Shown here: piece after piece, positions 19,193 to 31,155 of the stretch | How positions within the stretch are numbered: position 1 is the stretch's first letter | Layout: every line of letters begins with the position of its first letter | NCBI GenBank assembly: GCA_905221605.1 | Contig: CAJNDS010000151.1 | Coordinates: forward strand, 1 to 64,000 | Direction of reading: 5' to 3' | DNA from: Symbiodinium natans | Taxonomy: Eukaryota; Sar; Dinophyceae; Suessiales; Symbiodiniaceae | DNA: 64,000 nucleotides | Position numbers and translations under genes: made by a program | The notes under the pieces: generated by a model | Databases searched by the model: none | Told to the model about the DNA's origin: nothing | Seen by the model: the letters and a program-made list of their open reading frames with translations, nothing else

Positions 19193-19236
19193 TCCCTCTC
19201 TCTCTCTCTGTGTCTCGATATATATATATATATGTG
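19081..19236. repeat. Compound microsatellite (TA)n, (TAGATA)n, (CT)n, (TA)n
   Basis: A TA run passes into a GATATA hexamer array, then a CT tract interrupted by single bases, and ends in TA again. Simple-sequence DNA; frames through it are spurious. Confidence 0.95.
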
Positions 19237-19499
19237 CGTAGGGCTCTGTATTTAGAGCAGCCTAGTTAGCCTGGCCCCCAGCTTACCTTCGTATCCCCCC
19301 TTAGGAGGATCGTCCCACTTTGAGCTTGGAGTGTTGGACCTGGAAGCATGGACTGCTACCTCCAGAAATGGTAGGTTCTCTTCGGGGACGGGCACGTGCC
19401 CTAGCTTGTCGTTAGCCGCGCGTGTGTGTTCACCTGTCCACCGTCCATCGCTGCGACCAGTGTGGCATAGAGTGTGGTTGATTTTGATCCGCCCTCTGT

Positions 19500-20160
19500 T
19501 GCAGCGCCCCCCCCCCCCCCCCCCCGAAAAGTAAAACATCAGGTCATTTAGAGAACAGTTAAAGGTCGGGTGTTTCGGGTCTGGGGAAATGGGGGGTTTG
19601 GTGCTCAGGGTGCGAGAGATTCAGTTCGGAAGAGTGCCCTCTTGTGAAGGAACTCAAATTATGTTAATACTGAAAGCAGGGTATCAGAGTGCTTGCTATG
19701 TACTCGTAGTGTCGTAACTTTCATGTCATAAGTTCCTTAGCAAGAACACACCGACTGGTAGGACCCAAGCTGACTTGGCCAGAACAGATGACTTCATGAC
19801 AGGCTTGTTCAGGCCGACGTGGGAACACCCCTCTAAACCCGAAACCCCACACACCAAACCCTAAACATCTCCATCACGTAGCCGATTGGGCACGTGAAGC
19901 CGGCGCACTTCTGCATCTGTCAGAAGCGTGGAAGCTGCCTGCGTACTGTCAGGGGCCGAGACGGGAGACATACTTCATCAGACGAAACAGGACCTCTAGA
20001 AACACACTGCACCCAAGCCCCCCCCCCCCCCCCAAAAAAGAAAAAGAAAAGGGGGAAAAAAGAAACAAGAAAAATAAAACGGAAACAAAAGAAAGCAAGA
20101 GAAAAAACTAAACACAGCAACAACAACATCAAACTTAAAACACCACAACCCAAACGCTAA
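19500..20160. repeat. Poly-C tracts and an A-rich tract in non-coding spacer
   Basis: A C-run lies at about 19507-19525 and another at 20018-20033, the latter followed by an A/G-rich stretch to about 20110. Nothing gene-like is seen between them. Confidence 0.8.
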
Positions 20161-22010
20161 GCCCTTGAACCCCGAGCCCTGAACCTCTTGAGCCCTGACC
20201 CTAGGCAGGCCCCAAACCTTAACAACCCGAAGCTTTAAACCCTAAACCCTAACCTAAGGCAAGGGCGACCATCGAGAATGAGCTCGGACTGAAAGATGGC
20301 GCGGCTCGGAAGCAGTGGACTCTCCGGAGAGGTTTAGGCTTTGGGGTTTGGGGTTAAGGGCCTCGGGTTTAGGGTCTAGGGTTTGGGGTTTAGGGCTGGC
20401 GGCTAGGTAGGGTTTGGGGTTTCAGGGTTTAGGGCTTTAGGCTGGGATGTTCCCCCTTATACTCAGTCCTGAATAGGGATAATTGTAGGCCCCCAACAAA
20501 AATGGAGTTAAAAGCTCCCTCGCCGCCCCCAAAATCAAAAACAAAAGGCGCCGCTGAGGTTTCCCTGTGAGGCGGCTACAAGGGGTGGTTGTCCAGGGTC
20601 TAAGGTTCACCCACAACCCTGAAACCCTAAAAGCCTACACCCGAAACCCCTTATGCCCTAAACCCTAAACCCTAAACTCGAAACCCTACAGCTCTACACG
20701 AGAGACTCACATCCTAAAGCCCCTACTCGGGAACCCTAGTCAAGGTGACGAGCATGCCGGCTTACGTCCTGGATGGCGCCTCTCAGTTCATGATCCAGGT
20801 GCCAGACGGGGTTTCAGCTTCAGGGGTGTTCAGGAAACTGTTGGGGTTTAGGGTTTAGGGCTTAGGGTTTAGTGTTTAGGGTGTAGGGTTAGGGTTTAGG
20901 GTTTAGGGTTCAGGGTTAGGGTTTAGGGTTTAGGGTTAGGGGTTTAGGTTGGTTTCGGGTGTCGGGTTTAGGGTTTAGGGCTGGGGCTGGTAGCTGGGTT
21001 CTCCTCATGGGTCTCTCGTGTATTTTCGTGTCCAACAGCACAAGCAGAATGGACGGACATGCGCAGCAGCAGCCTTGTTCGAGCAGGACTGTAGCAGGCA
21101 TGCCCTGAAAGCCGGTTCACCTCGGCGTCCCATGCCTGCGCTTTGTCAGGACGCTTGAGGTGCAGAATTTGTTTGCATGTGCGGAATGTCGTTCTAGTTT
21201 GGCCAAAGCCTTGATCGCGCAGGGCCCCTAAACCCTAAACCCTTAAACCCCAAACCCTAAGCCCCTAAACTGTTAGGTGTCGAGTTGAACCTTTGATGGT
21301 GTCGAAGGAACCAAAGCAGTGAAGCCACATGAGCCAGGTCGGCAGCAATCCCCACTTGGACTACCTGTCCGGTGTGCACCTGCTTGCACGTGTGTTGGAG
21401 GCACGAATTGGGGTTTACGAAAACAGGAGACAAAATGACCCCCAACTAGTAGGATCACCTGATAATAAGGACCCCAATAAGGTACCCCTAATTTCGGAGA
21501 CCCCCAATCGTTGAGGTGTTGGGTTTGGGATCTTCAGGTTCGGAGACTGAGGTCCAGAGGGCGGAAGGCAAGAACACCAGTTTTTTTGATGGCAGGATGA
21601 GGCTACTTCCGGGTATGTGGGTGCTAGACATGATCGGAGGCTTTCTCACACGCTTTTTCGCACAAAGCTGCCCGGATGCTCGTGAAGATTTCTTGCTCGC
21701 GGCGCTTCAGCACTGCCTTGAATTCGTCAATCGTGCCCTTCTGATGCGTGCACACAACGCCTACTGAAATCAACATATGCCTCGCATGTTGCCAGGAATT
21801 GGCATATACCTACGACGACCATGGTGTGCCGCAAATGAAGGCGAGTGGGGCTGCCGTATCGATCGGTGGTTGGAGCTGAGATTTTAGGGTTTAGGGTTTC
21901 GGGTCGCTGTTTGGGTAGGCATGTTGAGCCAAGCATGTGTTCTGCTCGGAGCAGTGTGTGGCAGATGCCGGAGACCCGAAACCCTAAGCTCTAAACCTTA
22001 AACCTTAAAC
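20161..22010. repeat. Interspersed TTTAGGG/CCCTAAA blocks in unrecognised spacer
   Basis: Clear blocks are 20336-20436 (TTTAGGG/TTTGGGG), 20622-20690 (CCCTAAA), 20846-20985 (TTTAGGG), 21229-21268 and 21884-21900. The orientation changes from block to block. Unique sequence between them shows no convincing coding region. Confidence 0.85.
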
Positions 22011-22018
22011 CCGAATCC

Positions 22019-22131
22019 ACAAATCCTGAACCCTAAGCCCTAAGCCCTAAGCCCTAAGCCCTAAGCCCTAAACCCTAAACCCTAAACCCTAAACTCTAAA
22101 CCCTAAACCCTAAACCCTAAACCCTAAACTC
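22019..22131 (+). repeat. CCCTAAG array passing into CCCTAAA array
   Basis: Five consecutive CCCTAAG units are followed by about ten CCCTAAA units. The variant unit is confined to one end of the array, as expected from local slippage or unequal exchange. Confidence 0.9.
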
Positions 22132-22509
22132 CAATCAGGTCGAGATGTCTGCCTTGGCAGCCAAAGCGCAGGGGCACGATGGCTCGACTCCGCTGCAGGT
22201 CGGCCTCCCCTTACATCCCCCATTGAAACGCTAGACTGGGTTTTGGGTTTAGGGTTTAGGGTCACTCCTAGCAGGTTGAGCTTGTCCTCGGCTTAGGGCC
22301 GGAAGTGCGAGTACGATGAGAGCCCAAAGTCCTGAATCCCAAACGCCAACGGCAACACTCGCCCTCGGTATGAAGGGACTCAGCTGTACGCGTAGTGCCG
22401 ACATCTCTCTCTTAGGGCACTCACATGGTCCCGTAGTATGGGCCCTTGAAAGGGGACCCCTTATGTTCCCTTGAAATACCCTATACAACCCAACGGCCCA
22501 TACATCAGA

Positions 22510-22557
22510 ACCCTTTAAGGGCGGATGCAGAGGACCCTTTAAGGGCGGATGCAGAGG
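22510..22557 (+). repeat. Perfect tandem duplication of a 24-bp unit
   Basis: Positions 22510-22533 are repeated exactly at 22534-22557. The unit starts ACCCTTTAAGGG and ends GCAGAGG. Confidence 0.9.
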
Positions 22558-22672
22558 AGGACCATGAAACTACTCGGACAAGGGTCCTAGGTTGCCGTGG
22601 ACTTTTTTTTTTGAATGGGAATGTGCATGTTAGTCGGGTTTTGACACGATTCCTGACAAAACAATCGTCAAC

Positions 22673-23002
22673 ATGTACCAAAAAAGCGGCTTGATTTCTC
22701 TTTTACTGTTAATTTGTGTTTCGGTTTCTGAAATACACTATGTAAGCCCGGAGGACGTTCTTATCCTCCCCTCCACCCAAAGCCGAACAACCGGAAAAGT
22801 GCAGGAAACACCGGAAAAATGCAGGAAACACTGCAGCAACCCAGGACCCGTGGCCCAACCACCCTTAGAATCTCATGACACATCAGGCTCACCACTAGGA
22901 GGGTTCAGTCTTTGGGGTAGCCCCCCAATGGAGGAGCCAAAACAACCCGTAAGCCCAACCGAATCCCTTTCGCAAGGCGGGACCCCGCAAGCGCTGCCGT
23001 AG
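22673..23002 (+). CDS. Short ORF with signal-peptide-like start, doubtful
   Basis: ATG at 22673 opens 109 codons. Residues 7-18 are strongly hydrophobic, followed by a polar Ser/Pro-rich remainder, a pattern that would suit a secreted protein. No family is recognised and the surroundings are repeats, so it may be chance. Confidence 0.2.
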   Translation: MYQKSGLISLLLLICVSVSEIHYVSPEDVLILPSTQSRTTGKVQETPEKCRKHCSNPGPVAQPPLESHDTSGSPLGGFSLWGSPPMEEPKQPVSPTESLSQGGTPQALP

Positions 23003-23879
23003 TGATGCTCCCAAAGCCCTAACCCTAAACCCTACACTCTAAACCCTCAACCTTCAACCCTCAACCCTAACACCCTAAACCCAAACAAGCCCTGAGAAAC
23101 CCTGAAGGTGCAAACCCTCAACTCCCCCCAACAAAGAGCAGGATGTGCACATCTCTATAGAGCAGCTGGGCCCTACGCTGCTTCGTGTGACCTGCTGAGC
23201 AGAGCCCTGCCTATCGGCATCGAAACTTGGGGAGGGCGCAAAGGTTCAGGGTCTTCGGCCTTGGTAGGGTTTTGGGGTTGGGGGTTTAGGAGGGTAAAGC
23301 CTAAACCCTAAACCCCAAGGGTGTTGCCAGAGATGTCAGATCATGTTCCCCATTTTGGGTACCCTACAACCCTACATGTTAGGGGCCGCCATAGAAAAGC
23401 AACCAAAAAACAAAAAGATAAGAGAGAGCAATCAATATGGGTAGGGTTTAGGGTTGAGGGCGGGCTTGCCAAGTTACTGTCTCACTTTGAGCGAATGCGG
23501 ATTCACGCCTAAGGCGTGAGCAAAAAAGTCTGCGTCTGCCCCGCTGGGTACTGGGAAAGGGCTCCGAAACCCTGAACCCTGAGTTTTGAGCAAGAATCAA
23601 TCTGGGTCCATTTTGGGTGGGTGGCTGCCCTTTCTATAACCCTTAAGTGCCTTGCGGCCTTTAAATATTCCTTTGACATGCCTTGTACTTGAGAACCAAC
23701 CTGGTTTAAGGGAACTGCCTGGACAGGGTTTGGGGCTTGGGTTTAGGGCTTCCAGCTATCCAGAAGCGAGCTGCAGTCTTTCGTGTGGGGTCCTGTCGGA
23801 GGCGGCGTCTGCGGCATGCTGATGGAAGGAGACTTTCCATGGCAGGGGCATGCACCCTAAGACCCCAAGCCCTGAACCC

Positions 23880-24000
23880 GAAGCCCTAACACCCTAAAAC
23901 CCTAAAACCCTAAAACCCTAAAACCCTAAAACCCTAAAACCCTAAACCCTAAAACCCTAAAACCCTAAAACCCTAAAACCCTAAACCCTAAACCCTAAAC
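23880..24000 (+). repeat. CCCTAAAA (8-bp) variant telomeric array
   Basis: About 14 units, mostly CCCTAAAA with a few CCCTAAA, in one orientation. The 8-bp unit is uniform across the array, unlike the canonical 7-bp units elsewhere in the window. Confidence 0.92.
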
Positions 24001-24141
24001 CGCAGTTTCACCTCATCAGGGTGAATAGGTTTGATATTGGACCCGGTAAGAAAGCCTTGGGACTCGAACCTCACGGTTGAATCCACGACATCAGCCCTAA
24101 TCCCCAGGCCCAAACTCCTCGAACCTTCAACATGACAAACC

Positions 24142-24390
24142 CTGAAACCCTAAACCCTAAACTCCTAAACCCTAAACCCAGAACCCAAAACCCTAAACCC
24201 TAAGCCCCAAGACCTCAAGCCACAAACCTTGCATCCAGAACCCTGCAGTCGGTTGAAATAGGAACCCGCTGAGGCTTTGGGCTTTGGGGTCTGAACCCTA
24301 AAGCGTAAACCCTAAATCCTCAACCCTAACCCTAAATCCTAAACCCTAAACCCTAAACCCTACACCCTGAACCCTAAAGCCTGAAGGGTT
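24142..24390 (+). repeat. Degenerate CCCTAAA repeats
   Basis: Canonical and mutated CCCTAAA units, interrupted by short unique sequence, with one inverted stretch near 24265-24285. Confidence 0.8.
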
Positions 24391-24487
24391 TATTGGAAGG
24401 ACTGGCCGGTGACGTCGTCCCGTGCGATACCTTTCGCTTGGGAGAACTGGGGCCGTGCCCGGGCTTCCACTTAGTATGGTTTTCTGG

Positions 24488-24665
24488 CGGGTTAGGGTTT
24501 TAGGGTTGTAGGGTTGTAGGGTTTTAGGGTTTTAGGGTTTTAGGGTTTTAGGGTTTTAGGGTTTTAGGGTTTTAGGGTTTTAGGGTTTTAGGGTTTTAGG
24601 GTTTTAGGGTTTTAGGGTTTAGGGTTTTAAGGTTTAGGGTTTAGGGGTTTGGGGTTTGGGGCCGA
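24488..24665 (+). repeat. TTTTAGGG (8-bp) variant telomeric array
   Basis: About 16 uniform TTTTAGGG units, then TTTAGGG and TTTGGGG units. It is the reverse-complement form of the 8-bp variant at 23880-24000, about 500 bp away, so the two form a loose inverted pair. Confidence 0.92.
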
Positions 24666-25347
24666 GGGGTTTGTTTGAGGGCTTTCGACTTTGGGCTTCA
24701 GTGGGCCGAGGGGTTTGGGGGGTTTGGGGAGGCTGTTGGGGTTAGGGGTTTGAGGTTTTTTTTTGTCTTTAGGGTTTGGGGTTTTGGGGTTGAGGGTTCG
24801 TGGGGGTCTCGGGTTGTGGCGAGGCGTGGTTTTTGAAAATCGCCCCCTAAACCCCAAACCCGGAACCCGAGAACTCAACGGGGCACCCTTCTATTCGCCC
24901 CTAGATCCTAATTCCTTTTCGGGGGGGGCTCCTTCAAAGGCCTCCTTCAAGGGTATCTTTTTGGGCCTCTTGTTGGCGCATCTTGGTTTAGGTCCAGTTT
25001 AGGTGTGGTTGGATTGCAATGAAGTTGTGTTTCGCATGTACCGGTTGATATGGGACCAATGGGCTTTTTGTTTCCTGTGATATCTATGCTGTCTACTTAA
25101 GATGCTGAACCCTCAACCTAACCCACACCGGTGGCAGTTGGGGGTTCCACTCCTGGTTCAGGGCAAAGCTTTTGGTAGTTTTTGAGGTTTGTGGCTGAGA
25201 CTCGGCAAGGGGTCTGGGGCTCTTCGGATTAGGGTTTTGCAGAGTTTCAGATCAAGCTGTAACCCTAAACACCATAATCTGTAGCAGTCTATGCCCTAAA
25301 TCGCTTCCCCAAACTGTATGTATATATGGTTCAGCGTCGAGCGTCCT

Positions 25348-25350
<3 letters not shown>

Positions 25351-25381
<31 letters not shown>

Positions 25382-25401
25382 ATGGTATCCCCCCCCCCCC
25401 C
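25351..25401 (+). repeat. Long poly-C tract
   Basis: About 31 C's (25351-25381) and a second run of about 13 C's after a short interruption. Likely hard to sequence, and close to the assembly gap. Confidence 0.9.
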
Positions 25402-25417
25402 AAGTCTACTCTACGGT

Positions 25418-25774
25418 CCCTAAACCCTAAACCCTAAACCCCTAAACCCCTAAACCCTAAACCCTAAACCCTAAACCCTAAAACCTAAACCCTAACCCTA
25501 AACCCTAAACCTTAAGTCTTAAACCTTCTTAAACCCTAAACCCTAAAACCCTGAACCCTAAACCCTAACCCTAAAACCAACCCCCCAACCACACCACGGG
25601 GGGGGGGTTTCATCTTAGTACCCCATCCGCGGGGACAACCCTAAACCCTAAACCCAAAACCCTAAACCCTAAAACCCAAAACCCTAAACCCTAAACCCTA
25701 AACCCTAAAACCCTAAAACCCTAAAACCCTAAACCCTAAACCCTAAACCCTAAACCCTAAAACCCTAAAACCAA
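25418..25774 (+). repeat. CCCTAAA/CCCTAAAA arrays up to the assembly gap
   Basis: Two blocks (about 25418-25580 and 25636-25774) of CCCTAAA-type units in one orientation, split by a stretch with a G-run. The second block runs straight into the N's, so its true length is unknown. Confidence 0.92.
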
Positions 25775-25874
25775 NNNNNNNNNNNNNNNNNNNNNNNNNN
25801 NNNNNNNNNNNNNNNNNNNNNNNNNNNNNNNNNNNNNNNNNNNNNNNNNNNNNNNNNNNNNNNNNNNNNNNNNN
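25775..25874. other. Assembly gap (100 N)
   Basis: Exactly 100 N's, the conventional placeholder for a gap of unknown size. Sequences on either side may not be truly adjacent. Confidence 0.99.
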
Positions 25875-26342
25875 CCCGCCGGGGCCGAATCATAAATGTA
25901 CATGTATATGTATGTGTATATGTATATGTGCAAATTATAATCGTGAATGCACATGTATTTAAAGCTGAATGCAATTCCGAAGAGTCGGCTACCAACCCTA
26001 ATGCAATTCCGAACAATCGGCAACCAACCCTAATGCGATTCCAAAAATTTGGCCACCAACCAAAGTATTTCCGAACAATCGGCGCAGGGCAAGGGCTTCG
26101 GGTCTCGGGCCGAGTATGGTGCAGGGCAAGGGTGTAGGGTTCAAGGCCGGGGTTTAGGAGGCAAAGGTTCAGGGCCTAGAGTTTAGGGGTCGAGGAAGAA
26201 TGTGCTGTTGTCATGTGCCTTACCGAGCGAAAAGGACATGAAAACCCTTCTAGTTTCTAATGTTGTGGAATTGTTTGGGCCGGTGGGTATCACTTCCAAC
26301 GCTCGATAAATTGCTTGACGAGTGCATGCTACTTGAGATGCT
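25875..26342. other. Unique spacer after the gap
   Basis: Starts with a short TATG/TATA-rich stretch, followed by a direct repeat in which a CCGAA(A/C)(A/G)(A/G)TCGGC...ACCAACC segment recurs three to four times between about 25975 and 26085. A copy of a dispersed repeat lies at 26255-26328. No gene is seen. Confidence 0.5.
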
Positions 26343-26464
26343 GAACCCTAAGCACTAAACCCTAAACCCTAAACCCTAACCCCTAACCCCTAACCCCTAA
26401 CCCCTAACCCCTAACCCCTAACCCCTAACCCCTAACCCCTAACCCCTAAACCCTAAACCCTAAA
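26343..26464 (+). repeat. CCCCTAA variant telomeric array
   Basis: About eleven CCCCTAA units bounded on both sides by canonical CCCTAAA units. Another locally uniform variant of the telomeric repeat. Confidence 0.92.
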
Positions 26465-26469
26465 GCCCT

Positions 26470-27858
26470 CAGCCCTGCAGAATCTCCAGCGGCTGATGCT
26501 CCTCCCTCTGCTGAAGGAAGCAGCAGGAAATCCCCGCAAGACTCTGGGCCTGCGATTGGGGTTTTTTTTGGGGGGATTCCAGGGGTTTAGGGTTGAGGCT
26601 TGAGGCTTGAGGCTTGGGTTGAGGGATTTAAGGGGCTTAGGCTTTAGCTTTTGTCGTCTCGACATATAAACCTGAACCTTAGACGGGTGATAGCCCCCAT
26701 ATGCCTAAGTTGCCCCTACCTTACCACTAAGGTCCATTGCGAGGATTATACGGCTCCCTTTAGTCCCTTGAACCAAGGATCTTGCGCGCAGAGGAGCAGC
26801 TACCCCCAGGCGACCGCGTGGATGTCCTCAAACACCTCGTGCAGTGAGCCGGGGCTGTTTCGGAAAAGCGGTCCCCGTGTGGGATTCGAGTTTGGTTAGA
26901 GCGACTCGTTCAAACGCCCAGTCAGAGTGCTGCGCAGGACTTTACGTCGTTTGCATGCACCACGAAGCACGACCCGAGTTTGAGCAGACTGTGGGATCCG
27001 GTCTGGGGGTTGAGATGTAGCGAGCCCTAGCATTTCAGCTGCAAGGTGCCCCAAACTCTGGCGAATCCACAGCTTCTGCGCGTAAACAGCACGGGGCTTG
27101 CTTGTGCTGCTTGTATATAGCTTTCTCCCGGAAGCGTTGTGAAGGGTTTTGTTTGATATTGACAGTAGATGATATCTGATGTCGCTCCGATGCTTTGGTG
27201 CTTCCGTTCCTAGAGTCTAGGTCCTAGAGTGACTTTGATGCCAGAAATGAAGCGGCCGGCCGTGACACGTTTTGGCGACTCTCACCTCGATATTTGGACC
27301 GTTGTATCTCGAATGGGGCAACCTTCTTGGCGGACGTGGCGTGTCGTTGTCGCTCGAAGTCGTCGTCGCTTTTCGAACCATGTGTTAAACAGTCGCAGGG
27401 CTCGCGGGGTCGGTACCTGTCGTCGTCTTGGTGCCGTTGGCATCGTTGGAGTTGGGTTCTTGGGGCTTTTTGTTTAGAATCCCTTTCTCGGCAGTGTCAA
27501 GCTTCTTAGACGTGTCTGCGCTGGGGTCGCGATCCTCGTGACTGCTTGCGACTTCGCAGTAGAGAGCCTGAAGCCCCAAATCTGCAGGAGCTCAGCAGCT
27601 CCGGTGCCTTGAATGCCCGGAAGACAATCGTTGCGCTACGGCTTCATTTTCGTGCTCTTCACATGTTGTGGGACGGGAGATGGGGGCGGCTTCGTCGACT
27701 CGGCGGTCGAAAAAAACACGTCTCTTTGCATGGAAGTAAGAAGAATAACTCGAATGAGAAGAAGACGAAGAAACAGATTATGATATCGAGGAATCGTATT
27801 AAAAACTATAATGGTAGTTGTTGTTTTCATTCAAAGGAGGAACAGTAGCATGATGGCA

Positions 27859-27906
<48 letters not shown>

Positions 27907-29640
27907 CTGGTGGTGGTGGTGGTGATGATGTGACGAGTACGTTTATGATGGAGTTTTCCGCTGGTTAAAAAATGCTTTCGGGAGCCTTAGGTCGTCCTAG
28001 CTCTCGGTTATCACCCGAATCCACTAGATTTGGGCGTCAACTCTTTTTAAGCATGCACAGCCATGCGGGTACAACGAGACCCCAGATATGTCATGCGACG
28101 GAGCTGGCAAGGCACATGCGGCACATGGGACAAAGTTGGCCAGAAGCTGAAAGTATGCAGCCGCCAACAAGAGAAGCTAAAGGTAGTCACGGCTCGGAAC
28201 AAGGGCAGCAATGGACCTTCACGCACAATCATACGGCAAATTCTTGTCTCGATGTGTGTGCGTGTGTGCGTCAGCTTCGTGTCACGGAGGCAAAGGCGCG
28301 AGTCGCAAAAAATGCGGATCTCTCTTGATGGCTTGGTGGATATTCGGCAAACGAAAGCAGGTGGCACTTGAAAACATACGGTAGAATCAGTGATATCACC
28401 CGTGTACAGAAGCAGCGAAGCACTGCCATCATTCAATCGCGAAACCCTGATTCCCCGGACATGCCGACAGGTTTACCCCGCTTTTTGCTGTGGCCCACGC
28501 CGAGTGCGAACAGGGCGTGCATGTGATGCGTAGTTTGTTGAGATTCGCGCGGCGCTACGCTGGGGAGTCGACGCAGGTCGGGGAGCCACCGCTCCAACAT
28601 GTCAGGTCAGTGGCTCGCATGACTCGCTTGCAAATTGGCGTCGCCCTGCGAGGGGCTCGGCGGGCAGCACCTGGTGGGCGCTGTGGTCAACTCACTGAGG
28701 TGCGCAAGATACGGAGCGGTCAGCACGCATTTCAGCGCCAGGCCGCGGGGCTCTGCTACGGGACGTCAATTCGTGGCAGGTTTGGCATCTAGTCTATGGT
28801 GCTGTTGCCAGGGGGTAGTTTTAAGAAATCTTGTTTCGTCTTGTTGCGATGATGACTGTCATGCTTCCGGGAGCATTCAGAATTCATGTGTGCATCGTCG
28901 GATATGACACATGCAGTGCGAGCGGAGCAGCTCCATGCCCGGGCAGCGTCGTGCTGTCAGCCGCGCTATTGGCTGCTTGTGCCCTTCGCAAACGTCGACG
29001 CGATTGCACAAGCTCTCCCCCGACAACGGCAGGCATGAAGGGTGGCGCGTCCTGCAGAACTGGGTGGCGCATGGTGGCGCAACTCGTCCGACGTCTTCCA
29101 AAGCCCTCGGCCGATCCAGGCAGACTGGGACTGACTACTGACTGACTGGCGGTCGTCATTGTCGTCGCTCGCCGAGCAGCAACGGGCGTTTCGACATGCT
29201 GGGACCATCACGTGCGCATCTTCGAGCGTTTGGGCAGCGGACGCGCGTTAGCGCCAGTACAAGAAGGCGGCATGTCATTGGCGGCTGCCACACCTTATAA
29301 AAAGTGCAACAACGCTCGATAGTGGTAGCGGCGCTGGCAAAGCGAACAGTCGGCATTGGCCGCAGCCGCTCCATGGGCGGGTCGCGGTGGATGCACGCAA
29401 TGCAAGCTCAGCGTGATGCTGGGCAGCAGGCGCCCTACACCACGACAGGGCAGCAACGCGTGACAGCATGTGGGTGGCGACTCGGAAACTTCCCGTCGAA
29501 TTTGCCATTCCGGCATCCTGACAGCTAAGGCGCGTCTTTCAGGAAGGTCGTAACGGGCACAGCGGGGAAAATCGAACGTCGGGAGCCATCTGCACTATAT
29601 GCACGACAGGATGCAAACGTTGCGGATGAACCCGGAACGC
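26470..29640. other. Mostly unique sequence with no recognised gene
   Basis: Telomeric units stop at about 26640. From there to 29640 several frames of 60-130 codons overlap on both strands, as expected in GC-rich non-coding DNA. None shows a recognisable domain or consistent exon structure. The only clear feature is the microsatellite at 27859-27930. Confidence 0.5.
27859..27930. repeat. (GAT)n/(GGT)n microsatellite
   Basis: About 16 GAT trinucleotides followed by about six GGT/TGG trinucleotides. Confidence 0.95.
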
Positions 29641-29681
29641 GGCGGCTCGTGTCTGCAGAGAGGCGGGTGCCACAGTCGATT

Positions 29682-30736
29682 CAGTGCGCCCGCGGAGGGG
29701 GGCAGGAAAACGTAAATGCACCGATACACCGATACGCCGATACACCGATACACCGATACACCGATACACCGATACACCGATACACCGATACACCGATACA
29801 CCGATACACCGATACGCCGATATGCCGATATGCCGATACGCCAATACGCCTATGGGGGGGGAAAAGGGGGCGAGCGGCGCAAAACTACGACAATACACCG
29901 ATACCCGATTTACGCGGATAAGAGAACCCCCCGCCCCTCCCCCCTCTTCCCCAATCAGCATCCGCACCAAAACGCCGATGCCGATACGCCGACACGCCGT
30001 TCCCTCCCCCCCCAATACGCCGATACGCTGACACTCCCCCCCCAGTCTGTGGGAAACACGCCGTGACGCCGATACACCGTTCCCCCCCCCCCTCCCTTCC
30101 CTTCCCATAGATCCGCCGATACGCCGGATACCACACCAACCCCCCCCCCGCCCGCCCGAAAATGCGCCGATACGCCGATACCCCCCTCCATGCCCCGATT
30201 TACCCTGCCGGATCCCTCCCCCCTCCCTTCCCTCCCTGTTTTGCCCTGTCTTTTGTCTGCCACCAGGCTCCCGGGATCCCCTCGATGTATCTGTGCAGAG
30301 CTAGCGGACGATGAAGGCCCAGAATGTCCTGGGCCTTGCTTGAAATTTTAGTGTTTTGAATGTTTTACGCCGATCCCCGATCGGTGTATCGGTGTATCGG
30401 TGTATTGCCGCAGTTTTGCGTCGATCCCCCCCCCCCCCCATGGGTCGGTGTATCGGTGTTTTGTATTGCCGTAGTGTGGCCGCTTAGCCCCCCCCCCCCA
30501 TGGGCGTATCGGCGTATCGGCATATCGGCATATCGGCGCATCGGTGTATCGGTGTATCGGTGTGCCGGTGTATCGGTGAAGTATTGCCGCAGTTTTACGC
30601 CGATGGCCCCCCACCCCGGATCGGGTGGACCCCCTGATCGGTGCATCCGTGTATCGGTGTATCGGTGTATCGGTGTATCGGTGTATCGGTGTATCGGTGC
30701 ATTTACGTTTTCCTGCCCCCCTCTGCGGGCGCACTG
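29682..30736. repeat. Large inverted repeat with arms of 8-bp satellite (ACCGATAC)
   Basis: The left arm starts with a unique flank of about 35 bp (29682-29716) and continues as about 14 ACCGATAC units to about 29850. The right arm is the inverse: TGTATCGG units, then the same flank in reverse complement ending at 30736. The flanks differ by about one base. The middle (about 29850-30380) holds C-rich and G-rich runs with scattered CCGATAC units. Because an 8-bp unit without stops is open in every frame, long Tyr/Arg/Ile/Thr-rich frames here are artefacts. Confidence 0.88.
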
Positions 30737-30839
30737 CCACAGTCGCCCCAACATTTCTGGCGGCGCGTAAGTTTGAATCGACACCAACCTCGTTTCCCCC
30801 CTGCTGCGGCTGGAATTCCCCTGGAAAGGACGGAAATGC

Positions 30840-31155
30840 GCATGGGACGTCGAAGAATGCAGCTAGTCCGCACCGAGCAACTGCTGCGTTACTGGGCTGG
30901 GCAGCCACAAGTGGGCAGTGTGGCAGACAAAAAATGGGCAACCTAGAGGTGGCTCTATCCTCTGTAGGCGACAGGTACCAGGATCCGGGTCGCACAATGA
31001 TGGTCCAGCAAGTTGAAGCCTGGTTCCAGCTCAAGAAAAGGTGGGCCGGCAAGGAAGACCTGCTGGAAAGAACCTGGGGCCTTACAGTCCAAAAGCTGGA
31101 AGAAGCCAGCAGCCGGTGGCAAATGGTTAAGGGCCCTCCACCAGGGCACCCTGCC
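30840..31155 (+). pseudogene. Probable LINE coding fragment
   Basis: A frame in this interval reads as an ordinary protein segment rich in charged residues (for example L-E-E-A-S-S-R-W-Q-M-V-K-G-P). It recalls a region upstream of the RNase H-like part of dinoflagellate LINE proteins as I remember them, which is a weak basis. No start, and a stop shortly after. Confidence 0.3.

Noticed and set aside
19049-19255. Ile/Tyr and Ser/Leu-rich frames
   Set aside because: They are translations of TA and CT microsatellites.
23880-24665. Regular direct repeats considered as a CRISPR array
   Set aside because: The units are 7-8 bp with no spacers and are telomere-type repeats in a eukaryotic context.
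25875-26700. True chromosome end at the telomeric arrays
   Set aside because: Arrays are short, occur in both orientations and are followed by tens of kilobases with genes, so they are interstitial.
29716-30700. Long open frames on both strands with repeated T-D-T-P-I-H-R-Y or Y-R-C-I-G-V-S-V units
   Set aside because: An 8-bp repeat without a stop is open in all frames and yields an 8-residue repeat automatically. No start, composition or domain supports coding.
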